Below the pieces are notes generated by a model that did no database searches, was not told the origin of the DNA, and saw nothing but the letters and a program-made list of their open reading frames with translations. DNA of 29,485 nucleotides from JAJEAD01 sp964420925 (GTDB lineage Bacteria > Pseudomonadota > Gammaproteobacteria > HK1), in NCBI GenBank assembly GCA_964420925.1, contig CAYQVB010000049.1:1-29485 (forward strand), in the 5' to 3' direction. Both the position numbers and the translations under genes were made by a program. Shown in pieces: positions 7,997-16,949 of this stretch (its first letter is position 1; each line of letters opens with the position of its first letter).

Positions 7997-9568
7997 TCAG
8001 CCCGCCTTCCACCACCGCTCCGCGAGCCGGTAGTCATCGAGACCGAGCCGGCCTCCGATCCGGTCGTGCCCGAGCGCGCTGGAGGCGGCGATGACGAAGT
8101 CGGCGTACATGGGGATGACGGCGCCGCCGTCGTCCTTGACCAGGATCTGCATCTCACGAAACAGCTCGCGGCGCCGATCCTCGTCGACCTCGGTCTTCGA
8201 GGCTTTGAGCAGCTCGTTGAAGCGTTCGTGCTTCCACATGGTGTCGTTCCAGGAAGACTCGGCGGAGTAGGCGAGCTCGAGCATGGCGCCGGCGGTGGGC
8301 TGCCCGCCCCAGAAGACCGCTACCCAAGGCTTGGTCAGCCACACGTTGGCCCAGTAGCCGTCGTTCGCCTCGCGCACGACCTTGATGTGAATTCGCGACT
8401 TCGCCGCGCTCTCCGCATAGAGCGTCGCCGCATCGACGGCGCCCGCGAAAGCGGCGTCGGCCGCGCTGAGCTCGACCTCGAGCGATTCCAGGCCCGCCTG
8501 CTTCAGGTGCCAGGAGGCCTTGTCGGGATCGTAGCGGCGCTGCTCGAGGTCGGCGGCGTGGTAGCGGTAGGCGGGTCCGACCGGATGATCGTTCCCCGGA
8601 GAGCCGTAGCCTCGCAGGATCGTCTCCACGAGGAGCTCCCGGTCGATCGCGTGCTTGAGCGCCAGGCGCACGTCGTTGTGATCGAAGGGCGCCTTGTCCG
8701 TGTGCATCGAGAACGTGTAGTGGAGATTGCCGGTGACCGACTCGACGTTGATGTTCGGCTCGCGTTGCAGGTGGCCCGCCGTCTTCGGATCGACCCCGTC
8801 GATGACATCCACGGAGCCCGAGAGCAGGGCATTCACCCGCGCGGTCGGGTCGAGGATCGACACCACGGAGACTTCGGCGAAGTGCGCCCGATCCGCCTTC
8901 CAGTAGTTCGGGTTGCGGCTCGCCTCGACGCTGCGGCCGGGCTCGAAGCTCTCGATGACGTATCCCCCCGTGCCGATGGCGGACGAGGTGTCGATGAGGC
9001 CGTCCCTGTTCTGCCTGATACCGAAGGACTGACCGGCCAGGATAGCGGGGAAATCGACATTGCCCGACTTGAGCTGGAACACCACCCGGTGCTTTCCCTG
9101 CGCGGTGATGGTGTCGATGTCGGACACGAGCGGTGCGGTTCCGGAGGTCGTCCCCTCGCCCCGATGGTGGTTCAGGGAGGCGATCACGTCCTCGGCCTCC
9201 AGGGACTTGCCGTCGTGCCATTCCACGTCCCGGCGCAGCTCGAACTCCCATCGGGTGGCGGTGGCGTCGGGCTCCCAGCTCGTCGCCAGCTCCCCGACGA
9301 GCTGTCCGCCGGCGTCGATCTCGGTGAGATTGTTGAAAGCCATGTAGCCCAGCATCCACATGAAGCCGTTCTCGAAATGGCCCGGGTCCAGCGTGTCCGT
9401 GGTGGAGCCGTGCGCAAGCCCCGCCCGCAGGTGTCCGCCGCGGGTCGCGGCGCCCGCGCTGCGGCCGGGCAGGTTCAGGAGGCTGGCGGAAGCGACGGCC
9501 GCGCCGGCGCGCAGGAAGTCCCGGCGATTCGTGAGGCCAATGGGCTGCTTTCGGTTGTCGGTCGGCAT
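7997..9568 (-). CDS. ABC transporter solute-binding protein, family 5 (peptide/opine type), Tat-exported
   Basis: A 523-residue extracytoplasmic solute-binding protein of the DppA/OppA family. A twin-arginine signal is plain: R15-R16-D-F-L followed by 'RAGAAVASASLL' and an Ala-rich cleavage region. The mature part shows family landmarks such as 'LATSWEPDATATRWEFELR', 'VEWHDGKSLEAEDV', 'NPNYW', and 'DVRLALKHAIDRELLV'. I chose ATG 9566-9568, which has an excellent AAAGGAGG seven bases upstream; the upstream in-frame extension would hide the Tat signal. No permease or ATPase genes are next to it, so it must share a transporter encoded elsewhere or act in sensing. It converges with the AraC-type regulator 19 bases away. 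The ligand is unknown: peptides, opines or betaine-like solutes are all possible. Confidence 0.88.
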   Translation of the reverse strand: MPTDNRKQPIGLTNRRDFLRAGAAVASASLLNLPGRSAGAATRGGHLRAGLAHGSTTDTLDPGHFENGFMWMLGYMAFNNLTEIDAGGQLVGELATSWEPDATATRWEFELRRDVEWHDGKSLEAEDVIASLNHHRGEGTTSGTAPLVSDIDTITAQGKHRVVFQLKSGNVDFPAILAGQSFGIRQNRDGLIDTSSAIGTGGYVIESFEPGRSVEASRNPNYWKADRAHFAEVSVVSILDPTARVNALLSGSVDVIDGVDPKTAGHLQREPNINVESVTGNLHYTFSMHTDKAPFDHNDVRLALKHAIDRELLVETILRGYGSPGNDHPVGPAYRYHAADLEQRRYDPDKASWHLKQAGLESLEVELSAADAAFAGAVDAATLYAESAAKSRIHIKVVREANDGYWANVWLTKPWVAVFWGGQPTAGAMLELAYSAESSWNDTMWKHERFNELLKASKTEVDEDRRRELFREMQILVKDDGGAVIPMYADFVIAASSALGHDRIGGRLGLDDYRLAERWWKAG

Positions 9569-9579
9569 CTCGTGTCCTC

Positions 9580-9617
9580 CTTTGCCAAGGTGGGAGCGGG
9601 CCTCCAGTCTGGCAAAG
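9580..9617. promoter_or_regulatory. Stem-loop overlapping the solute-binding protein ribosome site
   Basis: CTTTGCCA (9580-9587) pairs with TGGCAAAG (9610-9617). Inside, GGAG and CTCC can extend the stem. In the minus-strand transcript the proximal arm covers four bases of the AAAGGAGG (9576-9583) that serves the solute-binding protein. A folded leader could partly mask this site, or the palindrome could be a protein-binding operator. Confidence 0.4.
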
Positions 9618-9754
9618 GAGCATTGAGAGTCGCGGAGAGATTTCGACATGGAGCCGGTGAAATTCGACACCCGCCGGAGCGGCCCCCCGACGAAGGCGAG
9701 ACTCCGGGGTCGGCGGCAGGTTTCGGTGCGGGACCGACCGGCGCCGACGCGGCG

Positions 9755-10870
9755 CTACGGGCGCCGCGGGAGCGCGTCCGCCACCTCGCGGTGCCTGGCG
9801 ATCAGGGCCGGCATCTTCTCCGGCGGCGCCCGGCCGAACCCGCACTCCGCCGCCACCCCGAATCCGGCCGCATGGCGTTTCGCCGCCGCGACACGAGCGA
9901 GGTTGGCCTCCAGTGAGTCGCCGTGCACGAGCCCCAGGTACAGATTTGTGTCGCCGGACTCGAGGTGCCGCAGGGGCGCGAAGAACGCATCGTCGGCGCG
10001 GTCTTTCGGCACCGGCATGTGCACGTAGTCGAGCTGTCGCCCCGCGTCGCGTACCGCCGCGTTGGCAAGTGAGACGCATGCTTCGAGGTCCGTCGGCTCC
10101 ACGAGATGCTGCTCGACGAAGGAGCCGTAGCAAAGATGCAGCCCGAGCATGACCGGCTCCGGCACCGCGGTGGAGAGCTCCGCCACCGACCGGGAGAACC
10201 TCTGAAGCCGGTCCTCCTCCGGCTGCCAGGGCCAGTGCCCGGCCCCGGCGGCATCGAGTCCCAGGGTCTCGGCGCAGGCGTCCCACTGGATGAGCAGGTC
10301 CTCGGCCGGGATCGTCGCGAGCATCGCCTCGACCTCGCGGGCGACGGCCTCGGAGTACGGGCGCCACAGCCGCTCGACGTCCCGGTGCCGCTCCATGTAC
10401 CAGCGCAGGCTGCTGTCGTGGAGGGGGATGCTGACCTGGAAGCGCAGGCCGGAGGCAATCCCGCCCTCGTCGCGAAGGGCCTCGAATGCCCGGTAGGAGG
10501 CGATCGCCTCGCGGGCGTAGCCCAGCTCGCCCAGATCGATCGCCCCCGCGTCGGCGCGCACCCGGAAGCGCCAGGTGCCCCGGTCGTAGCCGAGCGAGAT
10601 CCAGTCCTCCCCCGGGTTGCGCCAGTCGGCGGGATCCTCGGGGTCGACCGGAGGCGGGCGCGACCGGGTCTCGATCGCGGGGTTGGGCTCGAACACCCGG
10701 CTGCACAGGAACTCCATCCACATCCGCCGGTAGCCGGTCTCGCCGTCCGGTAACGCAAGCAGACGCGGGCCGAGCACCTCGCCCCACTGCGCCATCACGG
10801 CGCGGGCGGACTCGCCGGGGAGGCTGCCGATGAGCAGCAACGGGGGCGGGCGGACAGGGCTGGTGCTCAT
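9755..10870 (-). CDS. MetE-like zinc methyltransferase-superfamily protein
   Basis: A 371-residue protein resembling the C-terminal catalytic barrel of cobalamin-independent methionine synthase. Matching features are H245-x-C247 in 'LGLHLCYGS' and C343 in 'AECGFGR', which align with the His-x-Cys and the distal Cys zinc ligands of MetE (H641, C643 and C726 in the E. coli enzyme). 'LPDGETGYR' near residue 40 is typical of this stand-alone subgroup. The N-terminal MetE domain is absent and the length is about half that of MetE, so it probably does not use methyltetrahydropteroyl-polyglutamate in the ordinary way. ATG 10868-10870 has GGGAGA seven bases upstream. It precedes the solute-binding protein on the same strand with 186 bases between. 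A methyl-transfer role linked to the demethylation-type operon nearby is speculative. Confidence 0.7.
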   Translation of the reverse strand: MSTSPVRPPPLLLIGSLPGESARAVMAQWGEVLGPRLLALPDGETGYRRMWMEFLCSRVFEPNPAIETRSRPPPVDPEDPADWRNPGEDWISLGYDRGTWRFRVRADAGAIDLGELGYAREAIASYRAFEALRDEGGIASGLRFQVSIPLHDSSLRWYMERHRDVERLWRPYSEAVAREVEAMLATIPAEDLLIQWDACAETLGLDAAGAGHWPWQPEEDRLQRFSRSVAELSTAVPEPVMLGLHLCYGSFVEQHLVEPTDLEACVSLANAAVRDAGRQLDYVHMPVPKDRADDAFFAPLRHLESGDTNLYLGLVHGDSLEANLARVAAAKRHAAGFGVAAECGFGRAPPEKMPALIARHREVADALPRRP

Positions 10871-11014
10871 GGCAGGTCTCCCTTCGAGCGGCTCCGGGAG
10901 TAAAAAAGCTACCCGACTTGGATGTGAGGAGGGTCCGCGATCCGACAGCCGCGCGCACGATCCCGACGTACAGAGAGCTTTCCGTGTAGACCGGGAGCCG
11001 CCCTGGCTGTCCCG

Positions 11015-13438
11015 TCAACCGGAACGCGGGAACGACACGCGTTCGAGCGCGCCCGCGAGCAGGTAGACGCCGGCTGCGAGGAGGACCACCGCGCTGAACC
11101 CGAAGTGCACCGCGAGCAGGGTGCTCGCCACCGCCCCGCTCACCGAGGCGCAGCCGTTGATGCCCCACGCCCAGGGCGTCCAGGAGGCCGCGGCGCCGGC
11201 CAGGCGCCGGAGCCCGACGGGAAAGGGCATGCCCATGAGTACTCCGAGGGGGAAGAGCATCACCACCACGAGCGCGGCCCGCAGGCCGAGAGGCAGCGTA
11301 GCGACGGCCTCCACGAAGGCGGGCAGGCCCCACAGGTAGAGCCCGCTCAAGGCCGCGATGGCGACCGCGACCGCGCGCACCGGCAGCCCCCGCGCTCCGC
11401 TGCGTTGCACTGCGAGGCTGCCGATCCCCGCCGAGACGAGGAAGGCGCTGAGCACCACGGCCACCGCGAGGATCGGCGCCCCCAGCAGCAGCATCGCCTT
11501 CTGGATGAAGGCGATTTCGATCGCGAGGAAGGCGAATCCGATGCACAGGAAGTAGGCGCAGACGCCGGCCCGGGCGGGCGGTCGCGGGGACGGAGCGGGC
11601 AGGAATGCGAGCGGCGCGAGGATGAGGAGCGCGCCCGCGAGCAGCGACACCCCGAGGGTCACGACGAGCACCGGGTAGCCGAGCTCGAGGAGCCCGATCC
11701 CGCCCTGGCGCTGCAGGCGCAGCAGCTCGGGCAGGTGCGCCCACTTGACGAAGCGGGAGAAGTGGGGCCGGTCGTCGCTCGCGGGCTCGACGTGGAACTT
11801 GTAGCGCTCGAAGAAGCGCTCCCGGTGGGGACCGAGCAGCGCCGCCGCCGCCTCGAAGAACCAGGGCCGGTCGAGGCGGTTGAAGCGGTTCGCCTCCTCC
11901 CGGGCCATTCCCGGGACGTGCACGAGGTCGAAGGAGCGCGTGCGGGCGAAGTCGCGGATGGCGTCGATCTCGGCGGCGCTCCACGCATCGCGCTTGAGCA
12001 TGAGAGTGGCGGTGCTCCATCCCCGGACCCACGCGAGGTGCCGGCCGGGATCGGACACCCCGTGCTCCCCGAGCGCCGCGAGCAGGGTGGCGAAGAGCTT
12101 GACCCCGTCGCGCGGCGGCACCTTGACCCAGCCGGTGAAGGCGAGCACGCCGCCGGGGCGCAGACGCTCCAGCGCGGCCCGGACCGCTTCCACCGTGTAC
12201 AGGTAGCTCTCGCTCGAGGCGTGAAGACCGGCGGCGGACGCCCCGAAGGAGTCGAGCAACGCGACCTGGATGAGGTCGTAGCGCTCGGGTCTCGCCCGCA
12301 GGTGGTCGCGCGCCTCCGCCACGTGGACCCGCACCCTCGGATGGCGGTAGAGATCGCTGGCGAAGTCCGCGAAGTCCTCGCGCACCAGGGCCACCATCTC
12401 GGGGTCGAGCTCGACCGCGTGCACCTCCTCCGCTCCCGCCTGGAGTGCCTGGAGGACCCCGTCTCCGCCGCCCGCACCAAGCACGAGCACCTTGTCGGCC
12501 CGCACGGTGCGGTAAGGCAGCGCCGATGTGGTCTCGGAGAGGTAGCGCAAGGGGGCAAGGTCGCCGTCGAAGCGGGTGATGACCCGCAGGTGGTCCGCAT
12601 CGGTGAACACCCCGACCTGGGGAGCGATGCCCCCCGTGAAGGCGAGGCTGAGGCCGGGTGCATGACGGATGGGGATGCGCTCGTTCTCGATCACGGTGAG
12701 CACGCCGAGTGGACTGGTCCGGGTCGCGACCACGCGCGCCCCGTCCACCAGGAGGGCCTGGGAGAGCGCCTTGAACTGCGAGGGAGCGGGTACCACCAGC
12801 GGGGGGGAGAGCGCGAGGAGCAGCGCGGCGAGCCCGAGTCCTCCGCTCGCGACCCGCAGCCCGCGCCCGCCGCCCCACCCCACCGGCAGCGCGGCGGCGA
12901 GCCCGAGCGCGGCGAGGCCCTGGAGCACGCCTTCGGGCGGGGCGAGGTAGAGCCAGACGATCACCGCCGCCGCGCCGAGACCGGCGCCGGCAAGGTCCGC
13001 CGCGTACACCGCCGCGATCCGTTCCCGGTAGCGGAGAAAGGAGAGCGCGATACAGCTCGCGGCGCCGAAGAAGGGAATCGCGAGGCACAGGAAGAGGAGC
13101 GCCAGCCACCCCCATTGGCGGGCGCTCCAGGTGACTTCCAGCGCGTTGAAGGGCATGCGCTGCGCGATGGCGAAGCACAGCGGGGCGCCGGCTCCGAAGA
13201 GGACGGCGTTCGCCACATAGCAGGCCCGGAAGCGCGCGGCGCACCAGTCTCCGAATACGCTGAGGAAGGCCCCGCTCGCGCCGAAGCCGAGCAGGGCGAG
13301 GCTGATCACGAAGTAGGCGAAGTGGTGCCAGTGGACGATCGCGAGCAGGCGGGTGAGCAGCACCTCGTAGGCGAGCGCGGCCGCCGAGATGAGCGCGACG
13401 GAGAGATAGAGAGGGGCGGTGGGGAGACGCTTGCTCAA
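11015..13438 (-). CDS. Multi-pass membrane protein with spermidine-synthase-like domain
   Basis: An 807-residue protein in three parts. Residues 10-215 contain about six or seven hydrophobic helices. Residues 230-580 form a soluble Rossmann-fold domain like spermidine synthase, with the nucleotide loop G321-A-G-G-G-D-G327, acidic 'ELDPEM' at 343-348 and 'LLDSFGAS' near 395. Residues 590-800 contain about six to seven more helices. Such fused transmembrane/SpeE proteins are widespread in bacteria but mostly uncharacterised; whether they aminopropylate a polyamine or methylate something is unknown. The only available start is a TTG at 13436-13438, since a stop lies just upstream in frame and the first internal ATG is far inside the first membrane block. 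The PCMT gene lies 61 bases upstream on the same strand. Confidence 0.8.
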   Translation of the reverse strand: MSKRLPTAPLYLSVALISAAALAYEVLLTRLLAIVHWHHFAYFVISLALLGFGASGAFLSVFGDWCAARFRACYVANAVLFGAGAPLCFAIAQRMPFNALEVTWSARQWGWLALLFLCLAIPFFGAASCIALSFLRYRERIAAVYAADLAGAGLGAAAVIVWLYLAPPEGVLQGLAALGLAAALPVGWGGGRGLRVASGGLGLAALLLALSPPLVVPAPSQFKALSQALLVDGARVVATRTSPLGVLTVIENERIPIRHAPGLSLAFTGGIAPQVGVFTDADHLRVITRFDGDLAPLRYLSETTSALPYRTVRADKVLVLGAGGGDGVLQALQAGAEEVHAVELDPEMVALVREDFADFASDLYRHPRVRVHVAEARDHLRARPERYDLIQVALLDSFGASAAGLHASSESYLYTVEAVRAALERLRPGGVLAFTGWVKVPPRDGVKLFATLLAALGEHGVSDPGRHLAWVRGWSTATLMLKRDAWSAAEIDAIRDFARTRSFDLVHVPGMAREEANRFNRLDRPWFFEAAAALLGPHRERFFERYKFHVEPASDDRPHFSRFVKWAHLPELLRLQRQGGIGLLELGYPVLVVTLGVSLLAGALLILAPLAFLPAPSPRPPARAGVCAYFLCIGFAFLAIEIAFIQKAMLLLGAPILAVAVVLSAFLVSAGIGSLAVQRSGARGLPVRAVAVAIAALSGLYLWGLPAFVEAVATLPLGLRAALVVVMLFPLGVLMGMPFPVGLRRLAGAAASWTPWAWGINGCASVSGAVASTLLAVHFGFSAVVLLAAGVYLLAGALERVSFPRSG

Positions 13439-13499
13439 CCTGATGCCGCCGCCCTCGCCAGTGCCGTCCGGTCCTTCGAAGCGAGGGGACAGTACGCGC

Positions 13500-14276
13500 T
13501 CAATGCTCTCCGGTCAGCGGAACGAAACGCACCGGCAGGATGCTGCGGGCGAAGACCTCTCCCTCTTCGGATCCCTTCTCGACCAGGAGCAGATGTTGAA
13601 CCGCGAAGCGAGGCCCCACCGGGATCACCATCCGCCCTTCCACCGCCAACTGCTGCACCAGGGGCGGGGGCACGTGCCCGGCGGCGGCGGTGACGATGAT
13701 CGCGTCGAAGGGCGCGTGCTCGGGCCAGCCGTAGTACCCGTCGCCGAGCTTCAGCGCGACGTCCCGGTAGCCGAGGCGCTCGAGGCGCCGTGCCGCCGAT
13801 TCGGCCAGCGGAGGGATGATCTCCACGCTGAAGGTCCGGACCCCGAGCTCGGCGAGCACCGCGGCCTGGTAGCCGGAGCCGGTGCCCACCTCCAGCACGA
13901 CGCTGCCGGGGCCGACCTCGAGCAGGTCCGTCATCAGGGCCACGATGTAGGGCTGGGAGATGGTCTGGCCGTAGCCGATGGGCAGGGGACGGTTCTCATA
14001 GGCCCGATCCTTGCGCTCCGAGGGCACGAACTCGTGGCGCGGCACGTCTTCGAGCGCGCGCATCACCTCCGGCGCGAGCGTCGCCCGGCCGGTCTCCACC
14101 CGCGTATCCGCGACGAGGCGGCGCACCGCGTCCAGCATGCCGTAGCGCGCGTCCTCGTAGCCGTCGGGCGCGGCCCGGGCGGCGAGCGCCGGCAGCAGCA
14201 GCGCCACCGCCGCGGCGAGCGACAGGAAGCGGCGCAGCGGCGCTTCGAAGCTCGGGCTTGCCGTCCTGCGATACAT
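13500..14276 (-). CDS. pcm: Exported protein-L-isoaspartate O-methyltransferase
   Basis: A 258-residue PCMT. After a basic start (RRFLSL) residues 13-36 form a signal peptide ending 'ALAARAAP', so the enzyme should act in the periplasm. The catalytic signature is G103-Q-T-I-S107-Q-P, and the SAM loop is 'EVGTGSGYQ' at 129-137. The function is methylation of isoaspartyl residues as the first step of repair of aged proteins. How SAM would be available in the periplasm is a known puzzle for exported PCMT homologues; cleavage of the leader is predicted by eye only. I chose ATG 14274-14276, which gives a compact signal peptide. It is the first gene of a probable two-gene unit with the membrane spermidine-synthase homologue. 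Confidence 0.85.
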   Translation of the reverse strand: MYRRTASPSFEAPLRRFLSLAAAVALLLPALAARAAPDGYEDARYGMLDAVRRLVADTRVETGRATLAPEVMRALEDVPRHEFVPSERKDRAYENRPLPIGYGQTISQPYIVALMTDLLEVGPGSVVLEVGTGSGYQAAVLAELGVRTFSVEIIPPLAESAARRLERLGYRDVALKLGDGYYGWPEHAPFDAIIVTAAAGHVPPPLVQQLAVEGRMVIPVGPRFAVQHLLLVEKGSEEGEVFARSILPVRFVPLTGEH

Positions 14277-14306
14277 GCGCGTCTCGCGCCGGCATGGGGT
14301 CCGCGT

Positions 14307-14337
14307 AGTATAGTGCGCCGCTCCAGCCGACTCGGAA
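14307..14337 (-). promoter_or_regulatory. Candidate promoter for the PCMT gene
   Basis: On the minus strand a good -10, TATACT (14307-14312), is preceded by a weak -35, TTCCGA (14332-14337), with a 19-base spacer. It lies about 30 bases upstream of the PCMT start in the divergent gap. The box reads TATAGT on the plus strand at nearly the same place, so it could also face the efflux genes. Confidence 0.3.
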
Positions 14338-14418
14338 CGCAATAGCTCAAGGAATCTCGGGGCATGCACGAAGGGATGCTTCGGGCGCGAACGACGCCCG
14401 GCGTCGGGCTGTGCCCCG

Positions 14419-15303
14419 GTGCCCGAGCGGCACTGCGGGGACGCCATTTCGGCTGATACGGTGCCATCGCGGACACTTTCGAGGCGCTTCCGCCTGCGCG
14501 CGGGAGCGTTGCGCGCCACCGTCGTGCTGCTGATCGTGGCCGGCCTCGCGCTGTGGGGCGCAGGGAGACTGAGAGAGTCGATGGTGCTCGTGAGCGAGAC
14601 CGACGCGCGCGTCGCCGCCGACATGGTGACGGTGAGCAGCCGCGTCGCCGGCCAGGTGGTCGAACGGCCGGTTCGCGACGGGGCTCGGGTCACGCAAGGC
14701 GACGTGCTTGCGGTGCTCGATGCGCGCAGCGCCCGCGCCCGGCTCGCGGAGTTGGAGGCCGAGCTGCGCCGCCGGGAGGCGGAGCTTGCCGTACACGCCT
14801 CGGGCGATGGGGAAAGCGGTGCTCCGGACCTGCAGCGCGCGATCCTGGAAGCGCAACGCGACGCGGTCCTCGCCCGCATCCGCCGCCAGGAGCTGGACGT
14901 CGCGGCCCATACCATCGTGAGCCCTCTGGCGGGCGTGGTGAGCAAGGTGTTCGCGGAAGCTGGAGAGCATATGGAGCCCGGGCAGCGCATCGCCCTCGTC
15001 CACGACCCGCAAAAGGTGTACGTCCAGGCCAACATCCGGGAGACCGAAGTCCGCAAGCTCGCCCTCGGCCAGAATGTACGCATCGAGGTGGACGCCTACC
15101 CCGATCGCAGCTTCGAGGGGACGCTGAGCGCCATTGGGCTCGCCGCCACCAGCACCTTCGCCCTGCTGCCGAGCGCCAAGCCGGGAGGCAGCTTCACCAA
15201 GGTCACGCAGCGCTTTCCGGTGCGCATCGCGCTCGAGCCGGACGGAGAAAGCCTGCGTCCCGGCATGATGGTGGAAGTCTTCATCGACATCACCGATGAG
15301 TGA
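14419..15303 (+). CDS. HlyD/EmrA-family periplasmic adaptor (membrane fusion protein)
   Basis: A 294-residue adaptor of an MFS-type efflux system. A single membrane helix lies at about residues 33-50 ('VVLLIVAGLALWGAGRL'). It is followed by a first half-lipoyl segment ('VSSRVAGQVVERPVRDGARV'), a short alpha-helical hairpin (about 97-155), the second half ('TIVSPLAGVVSKVFAEAGEH'), and a beta-barrel segment ('VYVQANIRETEVRKL'). The hairpin is shorter than that of EmrA, so contact with an outer-membrane channel may differ. The start is uncertain: GTG 14419 and GTG 14461 are both in frame, neither with a clear ribosome site. The end overlaps the MFS gene start by eight bases, so the two proteins should be made together. 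Confidence 0.85.
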   Translation: MPERHCGDAISADTVPSRTLSRRFRLRAGALRATVVLLIVAGLALWGAGRLRESMVLVSETDARVAADMVTVSSRVAGQVVERPVRDGARVTQGDVLAVLDARSARARLAELEAELRRREAELAVHASGDGESGAPDLQRAILEAQRDAVLARIRRQELDVAAHTIVSPLAGVVSKVFAEAGEHMEPGQRIALVHDPQKVYVQANIRETEVRKLALGQNVRIEVDAYPDRSFEGTLSAIGLAATSTFALLPSAKPGGSFTKVTQRFPVRIALEPDGESLRPGMMVEVFIDITDE

Positions 15304-16864
15304 GATGTCACTCGCGGGCGCGCCCGCACCCGAAGGCGACGCGCCGGGCGCCTTCCCTCACAAGTGGCTGGCCACCGGCGCGGTGATCCTCGGCCTGACC
15401 AGCTCCATCATGGCGTCGACGATGGCCAACGTCGCGATCGCGGACATCATGGGGGCGTTCGGCGCGGGCCAGAACCGCGTGCACTGGATCTCCACCGGCT
15501 TCCTGTCCGCGACCACCGTGAGCATGCTGCTCAACGCGTGGTTCGTGCACAACCTCGGGCCGCGAAACACCTTCCTCATCGCGGCCACGGTGTTCGCGGT
15601 GGCGAGCGTCATGGGACAGTTCGCGCCCACCTTCGAGGGCGTGGTGGCGGCACGGGTAATCCAGGGCGCCGCCACCGGAGTGCTCCAGCCCCTGAGCCTG
15701 AGCGTCATCTACACCGTGTTTCCGGTGCACGAGCGGGGCAAGGCGCTCGGCTTCTTCGGGCTCGGGGTGATGCTGGGGCCGGCGCTCGGCCCCATCTACG
15801 GCGGCCTCATCATCGATCTCCTGGACTGGCGCTACGTGTTCGCGGGCCCGCTCCCCTTCATGGCCCTCGGCGCGGCGATCGGCGCGCGCTACCTCCCGCG
15901 GCGGAGCGCAAGCGCGGCGCGGGCGCGGCTGAACTGGACGAGCCTCGGACTCGCCGCCATCGCCATCACCTGCTTCCTGAACGGCGTCACGAGCGGGCAA
16001 CAGCAGGGCTGGGACACCAACGCCACGATGGCCTTCCTGATCGTCTCGGCCATCGCGATGGTGGTCTTCGTCGAGGTGGAGCTGCGCACCGAGCATCCCC
16101 TGCTCAACGTAAGGCTCTTCACCGACCGCTCCTTCCTGGTGACCACGGTGGTCGGCTTCGTCTTCGGGGCGGGCATGTTCGCCACCTTCTACCTGATGCC
16201 GGTGTTCGTGCGCACCGTGCAGGGCTTCACCGGCACCCGGGCGGGCACCCTGCTCCTCCTCGGCGAGCTCGCGACCTTCGTGGTGTTCCCCATCGCGGGC
16301 TGGCTGGTACAACGCTACAACCCGGTCTGGCCGGCGGTGGGCGGCACCCTGCTCTTCGGGCTCTCTTCCCTCGCCCTCTCGAGCATCGACACCGACACCG
16401 CATTCGCTACGCTCGTCGTACTGATTGCGCTCGGCCGCATCGGCCTGGGTCTCGCACTCCCCGCGCTCACCGCGGCCGGTCTTCAGCAGCTCGGTCCCGA
16501 GATGATCGCGTACGGCGCGGGCACCATGAACTTCATCCGCATGCTCGGCGGCGCGATGGGGGTGAACTGCATCGCGATCACCCTGGACATGCGCTCCGCC
16601 CACTACTTCGACCTGCTCGTCACCACCCAGCAGAGCCTGAGCGGCGCCACCGGGGCGCTGGTCGAGGGCATCGCGGAGCGCTTCGGGCAAGGCGGCGTTC
16701 CCCCTTCCGAACGCCTGCCCCACGCGCTCGCCTACCTCCAGGAGACCATCGCGGCCGGCGCCGATGCGCTCTCCTTCCAGGATGCCTACCTCGTCCTCGC
16801 GGTGGCCTTCGGTCTTGCGACCCTGTGCGCCCTCACTCTGCCGAGGCGCCCTGCGAGCCGCTGA
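15296..16864 (+). CDS. DHA2-family MFS drug/proton antiporter (EmrB/QacA-like)
   Basis: A 522-residue transporter with about 14 hydrophobic helices. Family landmarks are 'SIMASTMANVAIADIMGAF' in helix 1 (as in EmrB, where D/N and A residues of this region recur), 'RVIQGAATGVLQPLSLSVI' (motif C-like region of helix 4/5) and 'GLGVMLGPALGPIYGGLI' (the antiporter motif C, G-x8-G-x3-GP-x2-GG). It should export small hydrophobic compounds across the inner membrane, passing them to the adaptor encoded just upstream. ATG 15296 overlaps the adaptor gene; ATG 15305 is an alternative three codons later. Nitrile hydratase genes follow after 85 bases, so the pump could be co-transcribed with them, but a function in that pathway is not shown. 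Confidence 0.9.
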   Translation: MSEMSLAGAPAPEGDAPGAFPHKWLATGAVILGLTSSIMASTMANVAIADIMGAFGAGQNRVHWISTGFLSATTVSMLLNAWFVHNLGPRNTFLIAATVFAVASVMGQFAPTFEGVVAARVIQGAATGVLQPLSLSVIYTVFPVHERGKALGFFGLGVMLGPALGPIYGGLIIDLLDWRYVFAGPLPFMALGAAIGARYLPRRSASAARARLNWTSLGLAAIAITCFLNGVTSGQQQGWDTNATMAFLIVSAIAMVVFVEVELRTEHPLLNVRLFTDRSFLVTTVVGFVFGAGMFATFYLMPVFVRTVQGFTGTRAGTLLLLGELATFVVFPIAGWLVQRYNPVWPAVGGTLLFGLSSLALSSIDTDTAFATLVVLIALGRIGLGLALPALTAAGLQQLGPEMIAYGAGTMNFIRMLGGAMGVNCIAITLDMRSAHYFDLLVTTQQSLSGATGALVEGIAERFGQGGVPPSERLPHALAYLQETIAAGADALSFQDAYLVLAVAFGLATLCALTLPRRPASR

Positions 16865-16949
16865 ACGCACGGCGAGAAGGTGGATCGCATGCGCGGAATG
16901 CACGCGCCCTGTGACACAATCCGTGCTTCGAAGGAAAGCGGAGCACGCG

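Noticed and set aside
9569..9670. 34-residue extension of the solute-binding protein
   Set aside because: It would bury the twin-arginine signal, and the AAAGGAGG site points to ATG 9568.
8154..13244. 1696-codon minus-strand open frame
   Set aside because: It spans three real genes in another frame, has no domain motif, and is Arg/Ala/Gly-rich. It is a GC-bias artefact.
11105..13693. 862-codon plus-strand open frame opposite the spermidine-synthase-like gene
   Set aside because: No recognisable domain. The opposite strand has transmembrane blocks and a nucleotide loop.
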